From the NCBI RefSeq assembly GCF_002846395.1, contig NZ_PJMU01000001.1:620001-684000 (forward strand): a stretch of 64,000 nt of DNA, written 5' to 3'. The notes below the pieces were generated by a model. That model was not told the origin of the DNA. It made no database searches and worked only from the letters and a program-made list of their open reading frames with translations. The position numbers and the translations under genes are program-made. This stretch comes from Pontibacter ramchanderi. GTDB lineage: Bacteria > Bacteroidota > Bacteroidia > Cytophagales > Hymenobacteraceae. Below are positions 1-6,675 of the stretch, piece after piece; the stretch's first letter is position 1; the number at the start of each line of letters is the position of its first letter.

Positions 1-86
1 GCGTACGGCGATTGCTTAAGTTCGAGTGCTTCGTTTACCAGGGCGGCTATGTCCTGCACATCGTGTACGGAAGTGAATTGCTTCAT
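1..86 (-). CDS. argF': N-acetylornithine/N-succinylornithine carbamoyltransferase, 5' end only
   Basis: Only the first 28 codons are in the window; the gene continues past base 1. The N-terminus (MKQFTSVHDV, then a helix ending LELKQSPY) resembles Bacteroidetes and Xanthomonas acetylornithine carbamoyltransferases rather than classical ornithine carbamoyltransferase. The enzyme carbamoylates an acylated ornithine, giving acylcitrulline for the arginine pathway in the cytoplasm. Its ATG overlaps the argD stop codon (ATGA, 4-base overlap), so the two are translationally coupled members of one operon. Whether the substrate is acetyl- or succinylornithine cannot be seen from this fragment. Confidence 0.8.
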   Translation of the reverse strand, partial: MKQFTSVHDVQDIAALVNEALELKQSPY

Positions 87-1234
87 TTGGCGGTTACTTT
101 TTTGGTAAGGATGGAAGAAAATGCTTTTAGGAATAGATCGGCTTCTGCTTTGCTGATCGTGAGGGCAGGCAGCAGGCGGAGCGTGTTCTTGTTGGAAGAA
201 CTGCCCGTAAAAATGCCAAACTGGCTCAGCAACTCTTTGCGGATGCCAGCGCAGGGCTCGTTCAGTTCGATGCCGATCATCAGACCCTGGCCACGCACCT
301 CTTTCACACCCGGCATGCCTTCGAGTTGCTCTTTTAGGTAATGCCCCATGATCGTGGCATTCTCCAGAAGTTCCTCTTTCTCGATAACCTCCAGCACTGC
401 CAGTGATGCTGCACAGGCCAGGTAATTGCCTCCAAAGGTGGTGCCCAGCATGCCATGCCGTGCCTCAATTTCCGGACTGATCAGCACACCGCCCACCGGG
501 AAGCCATTGCCCATGCCTTTGGCCACCGTGATCAAATCAGGCTGAATGCCTGCATGTTGATGCGCGAAAAATTTGCCCGAACGGCCATAGCCGGACTGCA
601 CTTCATCCAAAATCAGGAGCGCACCTACTTTTTTGCAGCCCGCTTCGAGTGCTTTCAGAAAGTTTACTGTCGGTATGTTTACCCCACCTACACCCTGTAT
701 ACCTTCCACAATCACAGCCGCCAGTTCCTGCCCGTGCTTTTGCAGGGCTTCCTCGAAAGCCGCCACATCATTGAAAGGCATAAAAATGATATTGTCTGTC
801 TGGTTGATCGGCGCCACGATGCTCGTGTCGTCGGTAGCGGCCACAGCGGCAGAGGTACGGCCATGAAAAGAGGCTGAAAAGGAAATGACCTTCTTGCGAC
901 CGGTCTGGAATGAAGCCAGTTTCAGGGCATTTTCGTTTGCCTCAGCACCGGAGTTGCACAGAAAAAAGCTATAGGCATCATAACCGCTCAGTTTGCCTAG
1001 TTTTACAGCCAGTTCCTGCTGCATCGGCATTTGCACGGCGTTAGAGTAGAAGCCGATATCGTATAGTTGGCGCGCAATGCGCTTCACATAGTGTGGGTGA
1101 GAATGACCGATGGAAATAACGGCGTGGCCACCGTAGAGGTCCAGGTACTTGCGGCCTTCTTTGTCCCAAACAGACAGACCGGCGGCTCTTACAGGTTCGA
1201 TATCGAAGAGCGGGTAAACATCAAAGAGGTTCAT
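83..1234 (-). CDS. argD: Acetylornithine aminotransferase (class III PLP enzyme)
   Basis: This 383-residue aminotransferase interconverts N-acetyl- (or succinyl-) glutamate semialdehyde and acylornithine. It has the NSGAEANE motif near residue 94, the cofactor Asp210 in ILDEVQSG and the Schiff-base Lys239 in TVAKGMGNG, followed by a GTTFGGN phosphate-binding segment. Its length is normal for the family. It lies between argC, after a 172-base gap holding an inverted repeat, and the carbamoyltransferase gene whose start overlaps its stop. The adjacent acylornithine carbamoyltransferase implies that an acyl group stays on the intermediates through the carbamoylation step. Confidence 0.93.
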   Translation of the reverse strand: MNLFDVYPLFDIEPVRAAGLSVWDKEGRKYLDLYGGHAVISIGHSHPHYVKRIARQLYDIGFYSNAVQMPMQQELAVKLGKLSGYDAYSFFLCNSGAEANENALKLASFQTGRKKVISFSASFHGRTSAAVAATDDTSIVAPINQTDNIIFMPFNDVAAFEEALQKHGQELAAVIVEGIQGVGGVNIPTVNFLKALEAGCKKVGALLILDEVQSGYGRSGKFFAHQHAGIQPDLITVAKGMGNGFPVGGVLISPEIEARHGMLGTTFGGNYLACAASLAVLEVIEKEELLENATIMGHYLKEQLEGMPGVKEVRGQGLMIGIELNEPCAGIRKELLSQFGIFTGSSSNKNTLRLLPALTISKAEADLFLKAFSSILTKKVTAK

Positions 1235-1320
1235 GGCTAGGGAATTAGATGTAAGAGGTTAGAAAATAGATGTAGAACAGTGTTCTTGGGTACTGTAGCA
1301 TGATTTCAGTTATTAATTAG

Positions 1321-1399
1321 CAATTAACAGTAAACAGCAAAAGACTAATGGTTAAGCATGATCAGTTAACAGTAAATGTTTAATGCTTACTGTTAATTG
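1321..1399. repeat. 13-bp inverted repeat between argC and argD
   Basis: Bases 1321-1333 (CAATTAACAGTAA) are an exact reverse complement of 1387-1399, and a related TTAACAGTAAA lies between them at about 1365. The element sits in the only sizeable gap inside the arginine operon, so it would form a stem in the transcript between argC and argD. It has no T-run and is unlikely to be a simple terminator. It could act in mRNA processing or stability, or be one of the AT-rich junction repeats seen elsewhere in the window. Confidence 0.6.
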
Positions 1400-1406
1400 A
1401 TCCCTG

Positions 1407-2408
1407 TTAAAAAGAAGTCGCTTTCAGCTTTAAGCCGGTTGTCTCTTCCAGACCGAAAACCAGGTTCATGTTCTGCACGGCTTGGCCGGCGGCACCTTTT
1501 AGCAAGTTATCGATCAGGCTGGTGATGACGAGCATGTTACCATGCTTCTGCAGGTGCAGCACGCACTTGTTGGTGTTCACCACCTGCTTTAGGTCCGGGT
1601 TCTGGTCAGTCACAATCGTGAACGGATGCCCTGCGTAGTAGTTTCCATACAGGGCTTGCGCCTCTTCCAGCGAGATAGCTGTTTGCAGGTAGGCAGTAAT
1701 GAAGATGCCTCTGGCAAAAGGGCCTCGGTAAGGTATAAAATGGATATTGGACTGGTCTTCGGGCTGCAGGTATAGCAGGCTTCTATTGATCTCGCGAAGG
1801 TGCTGGTGCTCCATTACTTTGTAAGTCGAGATGTTTTCGGTGCGCCAGCTGAAATGCGATGTGGCGCTCAAACTCTGGCCTGCACCCGTCGAGCCTGTGA
1901 TACCGCTCACGTGCACATCGCTTTGCAGCATATTCTGCTTGGCGAGCGGCAATAAGGCTAGCTGTATACCTGTGGCAAAGCAACCCGGATTGGCGATGTG
2001 CTTTGCCTGCCGTATCTGCTCGCGCTGTAGTTCCGGCAATCCGTACACAAAGCTTCGCTCACCGGCTTCCACCACATCGCATATCGTTTTTTCATTCCAA
2101 CGGAAGTCCTGGCTCAGATCGATGATCTTTGTTTCAGCAGGCACTTCATTTTCTGCCAGGAACCTGGCCGCCTCGCCATGTCCGGCACATAGAAACAGCA
2201 CCTCCACAGGTATAGCGGCATCGGCAGAAAAGCTGATATCCGTTTCGCCCAGCAAATCGGGGTGAGCGGTATGCACCGGCTTGCCGGCCTGGCTGCGGCT
2301 CTGTACGAAAGCAAGTTCCACGTTAGGGTGCAGCAGCAATAGGCGGAGCAATTCGCCACCGGCATACCCCGCACCACCTACTATACCTGCTTTTATCTTC
2401 ATTGCCAT
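1407..2408 (-). CDS. argC: N-acetyl-gamma-glutamyl-phosphate reductase
   Basis: This enzyme reduces acylglutamyl phosphate to the semialdehyde with NADPH, the third step of arginine synthesis. The 333-residue protein starts with a Rossmann motif (GGAGYAGGELLRLL, residues 11-24) and carries the catalytic cysteine Cys143 in the diagnostic NPGCFATG. Its start codon overlaps the argG stop by one base (TAATG), indicating coupling. An alternative Met at residue 3 would shorten it trivially. Length and motifs are typical, and no defect was seen. Confidence 0.94.
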   Translation of the reverse strand: MAMKIKAGIVGGAGYAGGELLRLLLLHPNVELAFVQSRSQAGKPVHTAHPDLLGETDISFSADAAIPVEVLFLCAGHGEAARFLAENEVPAETKIIDLSQDFRWNEKTICDVVEAGERSFVYGLPELQREQIRQAKHIANPGCFATGIQLALLPLAKQNMLQSDVHVSGITGSTGAGQSLSATSHFSWRTENISTYKVMEHQHLREINRSLLYLQPEDQSNIHFIPYRGPFARGIFITAYLQTAISLEEAQALYGNYYAGHPFTIVTDQNPDLKQVVNTNKCVLHLQKHGNMLVITSLIDNLLKGAAGQAVQNMNLVFGLEETTGLKLKATSF

Positions 2409-3604
2409 TATAGCTCCGTGTTGTTGATCTTGTGGTACATCATGGCCTGGTTGCCGAAAATCTTCGAGAAGCCTTTTACGTCCTCACCCGACCAGGCATT
2501 GTTCATCTCTCCGTAGCTACCGAACTTCGACGACATCAGGTCATGCTCCGATTCAATGCCTTCTACCTGGAAACGGTAAGGCGCAAGCAGCACGTGTACC
2601 TTGCCTGTTACGTTCTCCTGGGTTTCCTGCAGGAAGGTCTCGATGTTACGCATGGTCGGGTCGATGAACTGCCCTTCGTGTAGCCAGTTGCCATACCAGG
2701 TGGCCAGTTGGTCTTTCCAGTACAGCTGCCACTTGGTGAGCACGTGCTTCTCCAGCGTATGGTGCGCCTTGATGATCACCATCGGGGCAGCTGCCTCAAA
2801 ACCCACACGGCCTTTGATGCCGATGATCGTGTCGCCCACGTGGATGTCGCGGCCGATGGCAAAAGGTCCCGCTATACCTTGCAGCGCCTGAATAGCCTGT
2901 ACCGGGCTGTCATAAAAGGTGTCGTTTATACCTGTCAGCTCGCCTTTTTCAAAATGCAGGGTCACGCGCTCCGGCTGCTCTTTGGTGAGCTGCGTCGGGT
3001 AGGCCGATTCCGGTAGTGGCAGGTTTGAAGTCAGTGTTTCCTTGCCGCCAACGGAGGTGCCCCAAATGCCTTTGTTAATCGAGTATTGCGCTTTCACGAA
3101 GTCATACTCCACGCCGTGCTTTTTCAGGTACTCGATCTCCTCTTCACGCGAAAGTTTCATATCACGGATCGGGGTAATGATCTCAATATTTGGGATCATC
3201 ACATGAAAGATCATGTCGAAGCGCACCTGGTCGTTGCCGGCGCCGGTACTGCCGTGGGCCACATAATCGGCTCCAAGCGCTTTGGCGTGGCGGGCTATGG
3301 CCATGGCCTGCGTCACGCGTTCGGCACTAACCGAAAGCGGATAAGTGTTGTTCTTAAGCACGTTCCCGAAAATCAGGTACTTGATGCAGCTCTGGTAGTA
3401 GTACTCCATTTCGTCCAGGTTGGTGTGCTTGGCTACGCCCAGATCGTAGGCGCGCTGCTCGGTCTGCAGCAGTTCCTCCTCAGTAAAGCCGCCGGTGTTC
3501 ACTAAAACGGAGTGCACTTCCAGGTCTTTTTCTGCTTTCAGGTATTTTACACAGTAAGAGGTGTCAAGACCGCCGCTGAAGGCTAAAACAACTTTCTTCT
3601 TCAT
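2408..3604 (-). CDS. argG: Argininosuccinate synthase
   Basis: The enzyme joins citrulline and aspartate with ATP to give argininosuccinate. The start is placed at the ATG at 3604, giving 398 residues, because the protein then begins MKKKVVLAFSGGLDTS with the ATP pyrophosphatase P-loop SGGLDTS at residues 10-16. A longer reading frame upstream would add 18 unconserved residues and overlap the preceding gene. With this start there are 7 bases between the GNAT stop and argG. In this clade, deacylation of acylcitrulline must come before this step; that gene is not in view. Confidence 0.95.
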   Translation of the reverse strand: MKKKVVLAFSGGLDTSYCVKYLKAEKDLEVHSVLVNTGGFTEEELLQTEQRAYDLGVAKHTNLDEMEYYYQSCIKYLIFGNVLKNNTYPLSVSAERVTQAMAIARHAKALGADYVAHGSTGAGNDQVRFDMIFHVMIPNIEIITPIRDMKLSREEEIEYLKKHGVEYDFVKAQYSINKGIWGTSVGGKETLTSNLPLPESAYPTQLTKEQPERVTLHFEKGELTGINDTFYDSPVQAIQALQGIAGPFAIGRDIHVGDTIIGIKGRVGFEAAAPMVIIKAHHTLEKHVLTKWQLYWKDQLATWYGNWLHEGQFIDPTMRNIETFLQETQENVTGKVHVLLAPYRFQVEGIESEHDLMSSKFGSYGEMNNAWSGEDVKGFSKIFGNQAMMYHKINNTEL

Positions 3605-3611
3605 GCTATTC

Positions 3612-4280
3612 TTAGATGTTGGTCGGGTTAATATTTGAGTTGGTGTTTCCCTGCGCAAAGGTGCCGTAGCCTACCGGTACAGCAGGCTCGTCGAGCGGCG
3701 TCAGGATTTGCAGTTGCTCCCTGGCGATCGGTTTTTGCTCGCGCGCCGGATCGTAAAGCATGGCGGTGCACAGACAGTTGCTACGGTTCTTCATCATCAG
3801 AATCTCGTAGTTGATGCAGCTTTTGCAGCCATTCCAGAAAGCATCATCGTCGGTCAGCTCAGAATAGGTTACCGGTCGGTAGCCCAGGTCAGAGTTGATC
3901 TTCATCACGGCCAGCCCTGTGGTCAGGCCAAAGATTTTGGCGTCTGGGTACTTACTGCGCGAGAGCTCGAATATCTTGTTTTTGATCAGTTTGGCCAGTC
4001 CGCTTTTGCGCAGCTCCGGCGACACGATCAGGCCGGAGTTGGCCACATACTTGCCGTGGCTCCATGTTTCGATGTAGCAGAAACCCGCCCAAACGCCGTT
4101 CATGTCCAGCGCAATAACGGCCTTGCCCTCCAGCATTTTCTGGGCAATGTACTCCGGCGTACGCTTGGCTATACCTGTACCTCTGGCTTTGGCAGACGAT
4201 TCCATTTCATCGCAGATCTGCTGCGCGTAGCTGGTGTGTTGCACATCGGCAACCGTGATGATAAAAGGAGATGGATTCAT
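3612..4280 (-). CDS. GNAT-family N-acetyltransferase, first structural gene of the arg operon
   Basis: The 222-residue protein has a GNAT acyl-CoA fold: the core around residues 60-130 includes VANSGLIVSPELRKSGLAKLI, interpreted as the beta4 strand and the acyl-CoA pyrophosphate-binding turn. A Cys-rich tail follows, containing WNGCKSCINY and CLCTAMLYDP. It leads the arg operon, immediately before argG. From that position it is a candidate for the acylglutamate synthase that starts the pathway, since no argA or argJ is visible, but this is inference. The four closely spaced cysteines in the tail could bind a metal. Confidence 0.75.
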   Translation of the reverse strand: MNPSPFIITVADVQHTSYAQQICDEMESSAKARGTGIAKRTPEYIAQKMLEGKAVIALDMNGVWAGFCYIETWSHGKYVANSGLIVSPELRKSGLAKLIKNKIFELSRSKYPDAKIFGLTTGLAVMKINSDLGYRPVTYSELTDDDAFWNGCKSCINYEILMMKNRSNCLCTAMLYDPAREQKPIAREQLQILTPLDEPAVPVGYGTFAQGNTNSNINPTNI

Positions 4281-4409
4281 TTTGGAAAATATATACCCGG
4301 GCCGTGCCTGTGCAGGGCCAGATGCTATAGCTTAAAAAATGGTAAAAAGCAGCAGCGAACCGGTTATGCTTTACAGCATAGCCCAATCGGGAGCTTAAAC
4401 ACTGATCAG

Positions 4410-4447
4410 AAAAAAAATTGGAAGGATGACCACTGCGTAGGTGGTCA
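4410..4447 (-). promoter_or_regulatory. Probable attenuator hairpin upstream of the arg operon
   Basis: On the minus strand TGACCAC (4447-4441) and GTGGTCA (4433-4427) form a 7-bp stem with a 7-base loop. The sequence TCCTTCCAA follows, then a run of eight T (4417-4410). The leader ORF just upstream contains GTGGTC (4482-4477, codons Val37-Val38), which could instead pair with GACCAC of the 5' arm. This is the mutually exclusive pairing expected of an attenuator. The gap of about 9 bases between stem and T-run is longer than in a textbook terminator, so termination strength is uncertain. Confidence 0.55.
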
Positions 4448-4461
4448 GGAAGCACGTCGGC

Positions 4462-4590
4462 CTAGGGCCTGTAGCGGACCACGGCATTAATAGCCCTCAA
4501 AACTACCCTGGCAGACAGGATAGAAAAAGTCGCACCTTCCAGAGAAAGGTGATTTACCATCGCAGATGATAAAGTCGGCTTTTTTTTCAT
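4462..4590 (-). CDS. Probable arginine leader peptide (42 codons)
   Basis: A 42-codon ORF starts at the ATG at 4590 with MKKKPTLSSA and ends VVRYRP. Arg codons are at positions 28, 32, 39 and 41, three of the four being AGG. It ends 14 bases before the 5' arm of the hairpin at 4427-4447. A ribosome stalled at Arg28 or Arg32 would leave codons 37-38 (GTGGTC) free to pair with that arm; a ribosome reaching the stop would cover them. This matches the Trp and second His leaders of this window. The coding assignment rests on this arrangement and on the clean start; no homology was tested. Confidence 0.6.
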   Translation of the reverse strand: MKKKPTLSSAMVNHLSLEGATFSILSARVVLRAINAVVRYRP

Positions 4591-4605
4591 TTCAATTTGT
4601 CGGTT

Positions 4606-4613
4606 CAAATTTA
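4606..4613 (-). promoter_or_regulatory. Candidate -7 promoter element of the arg operon
   Basis: On the minus strand bases 4613-4606 read TAAATTTG, an exact match to the Bacteroidetes -7 consensus TAnnTTTG, with 15 bases between it and the leader ATG. No TTTG element lies at the preferred upstream spacing. A second, imperfect candidate (AATCTTTG, 4651-4644) is further upstream. The 4281-4832 gap otherwise holds the leader ORF and AT-rich sequence with ACAAC/GTTGT half-sites around 4673-4735. Confidence 0.4.
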
Positions 4614-4832
4614 AAGAAACAGGTCAATCCCTGTTTCAGGAAGCAAAGATTTGCAATTAATATCGGTATATACAACAAATGGTTGTAAATTATGATAAAA
4701 ATTACACCTTACTACAAAATGTTACAACATTTAGTTTAATTCCGCCTTCATTTGTTTGGGTATTTTCAAAGCGCTCCTGGGACCAGCAATAACTGGCCAA
4801 AATTTTAAGGGCTTTGCGTATCTTGCAGCGCA

Positions 4833-5111
4833 ATGAAAAATTTATCTCTTAGCGTCTTCATCGGGCTGCTGTTTTCGGCCATCGGCACGGCTTCGCTTTT
4901 TATGACACGCGATCCGCTGATGGCTGCCATCTGGCTCAGCTTTGGAAATGGCCTGATCCTGTCTAACCTGCGCTTTAGCAAACCCGATGCGGCGGGCAAC
5001 CTGGTGGCCGCCCCTATACCTAAAGTCAGATTTTATGTTGGCATCGGCCTGATTATAATGGCGGTGGTACTACTGGGCGTGCAGGTATACACCGATATGC
5101 AGCAGGTATAG
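4833..5111 (+). CDS. Small two-helix membrane protein of unknown function
   Basis: I do not recognise this 92-residue protein. It has hydrophobic segments at about residues 5-22 (LSVFIGLLFSAIGTASLF), a shorter one at about 30-44 and a C-terminal helix at about 68-87 (VGIGLIIMAVVLLGVQVY), with a short polar link. This suggests an inner-membrane protein with two or three helices. It is divergent from the arg operon and convergent with the aspartyl protease gene, whose stop lies two bases beyond its own. Its last sense codon and stop are GTA TAG, inside a copy of the AGGTATAG motif, so the protein ends in QQV. Confidence 0.6.
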   Translation: MKNLSLSVFIGLLFSAIGTASLFMTRDPLMAAIWLSFGNGLILSNLRFSKPDAAGNLVAAPIPKVRFYVGIGLIIMAVVLLGVQVYTDMQQV

Positions 5112-5112
5112 C

Positions 5113-6360
5113 TCAGATCCTGCTCTGCAGCACCATCTCAACATTTACCAGCTTAGAGTCACGCTTGAGCTTCAGCTTGACTTTGCGGCCTGGTTTACTG
5201 TCGAAAAGCTCCAGCAGTTCGTCCAGGGCCAATTGTTTGCAGTCGCGTCCGTTGATGTTGATGAGTTGGTCGCCGGGCAGGAGTCCGCTGGCCTTGGCCG
5301 GGGAGTCGTCGATTACGTGTGACACGACGTAGAAATTAGCTCCTGGCAACGGGGTACTGATCTCAAAACCAGTCATGTTGTAATAAAACGGCTCTCTGTA
5401 TTTGCTGTTGGGCATCAGCATCATGCGCTGGTGCGGGTAGTCAAATATTACCGTGAATCGCTTCAGAATATCAGACCCCAGGTTACCGTTACGATTCGCC
5501 AGGTTAAGCGCCGCCTTAATGGATTCCTCATCTGGATAGGACGCCGGCAGATTCTGCAACTCATACCTACCGAGCGAAAAGCTGTTGATACGCCCGATCT
5601 TTCCATTGATGTCTCCACTTAGTCCACGCCCCAGGTAAGCTTCCATCACTTTAGGAGGCAGTTGCAGGCGCTCGTCGGTGGGCAGGTAGAGCGATATAGA
5701 GTGGCTCGCCCCTGTATCGATCACTAATTTCACTTTAATTGAATCCCCGTTGTGCTGCCTCACACCGGCCTCCACATAAGCCTTCGTATTCTCAATATGC
5801 AGCGGGTATACTTCGGCCTTTTTGGGAACTTTCAGCTCGATGTCAGGGCGGTAGAGAGTCAGGGTCTTGCTGCTGTAATTTATCTTCACAATAAAATTCC
5901 GGAAGATATCGTACCCGATGATGCCGTGGATGGGCATGCCCATGCGGGTCGACAGATTAAAGACATCCTCCAGCAGCACATACACCTCATGGTTCACCCC
6001 TTCGATGCCCGGCATGCGCATGAAATTACCTTTAGAGTAGATCGCCTCGAGTTCGTGCCCCGTGCCCAAGCCTTGTATGGTGATCCGTCCTGCCTCGTTC
6101 AGACTCAGCGAATCGGAATAATGCAGGCGCGTGATGAGCGTGTTTTTCACACCCGAGTCCAGGATAAAGTTTAGCTCATTGGAGTTGTTGATCTGGATGG
6201 GTATGATGATCAGGTTATGAACCAGTTTAAACGGTATGGTAACGCTTTTTCGTTTCGTGCTGAAGAAGACTGTATCGTTGGCAAATGCCTGCCCTACTGC
6301 TTCGGATAAGAACAGACAGCAGCAAAGACAAAGCAGTAGAAAGGGAGAGAACCTTGCCAT
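5113..6360 (-). CDS. Exported two-lobed aspartyl (retropepsin-like) protease with PDZ domain
   Basis: The 415-residue protein starts with a signal peptide (hydrophobic residues 5-25, cleavage likely after AFA). Two retropepsin-like lobes follow, each with an Asp-x-Gly core: LDSGVKNTLI near residue 68 and VIDTGASHSI near residue 215. A C-terminal PDZ domain (residues about 325-410) contains GLLPGDQLININGRD. It probably acts in the periplasm or on the cell surface as a peptidase, with the PDZ binding substrate tails. The first site is DSG rather than DTG, which retropepsins tolerate. It is a monocistronic minus-strand gene, and its substrate is unknown. Confidence 0.75.
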   Translation of the reverse strand: MARFSPFLLLCLCCCLFLSEAVGQAFANDTVFFSTKRKSVTIPFKLVHNLIIIPIQINNSNELNFILDSGVKNTLITRLHYSDSLSLNEAGRITIQGLGTGHELEAIYSKGNFMRMPGIEGVNHEVYVLLEDVFNLSTRMGMPIHGIIGYDIFRNFIVKINYSSKTLTLYRPDIELKVPKKAEVYPLHIENTKAYVEAGVRQHNGDSIKVKLVIDTGASHSISLYLPTDERLQLPPKVMEAYLGRGLSGDINGKIGRINSFSLGRYELQNLPASYPDEESIKAALNLANRNGNLGSDILKRFTVIFDYPHQRMMLMPNSKYREPFYYNMTGFEISTPLPGANFYVVSHVIDDSPAKASGLLPGDQLININGRDCKQLALDELLELFDSKPGRKVKLKLKRDSKLVNVEMVLQSRI

Positions 6361-6675
6361 GGGAAAACCTACATAAGACTCAGGTAATCAGTCTTATCTG
6401 TATACGTAGATTTTAAGGCAAATAGGTATGGATGATTAAATTTATTGTTTTAGTGCTATACCTTTTGAATTAAAAATCCTGGAAAATACAACGTGTGCGT
6501 GATCAAAACACCGTCTGAGTGCTGTTATGGCCGGTAACGCTCTGCTGTTGACTCGCCGGATAACGGCAGTGTATCAGCTCAAATGCAAAACTAACCCGTA
6601 CTCAAAATGGATTCGCAGAGGCTATTTCCTTCCTTCTGTTATCGGACTTAAAAAGAAAAGCCTCTGCTAAACCTG
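6361..6675. other. Intergenic region with a 9-bp inverted repeat
   Basis: No gene is visible in this 315-base gap. GCAGAGGCT (6615-6623) and AGCCTCTGC (6659-6667) are perfect complements separated by 35 bases, placed just after the stop of the DUF5686 gene. The hairpin could end that transcript, but no T-run follows it on the minus strand. One copy of CTATACCT is at about 6453. Nothing else was recognised. Confidence 0.4.

Noticed and set aside
6615..6667. 9-bp inverted repeat as a terminator for the DUF5686 gene
   Set aside because: The loop is 35 bases and no T-run follows on the minus strand, so it is listed only as an inverted repeat.
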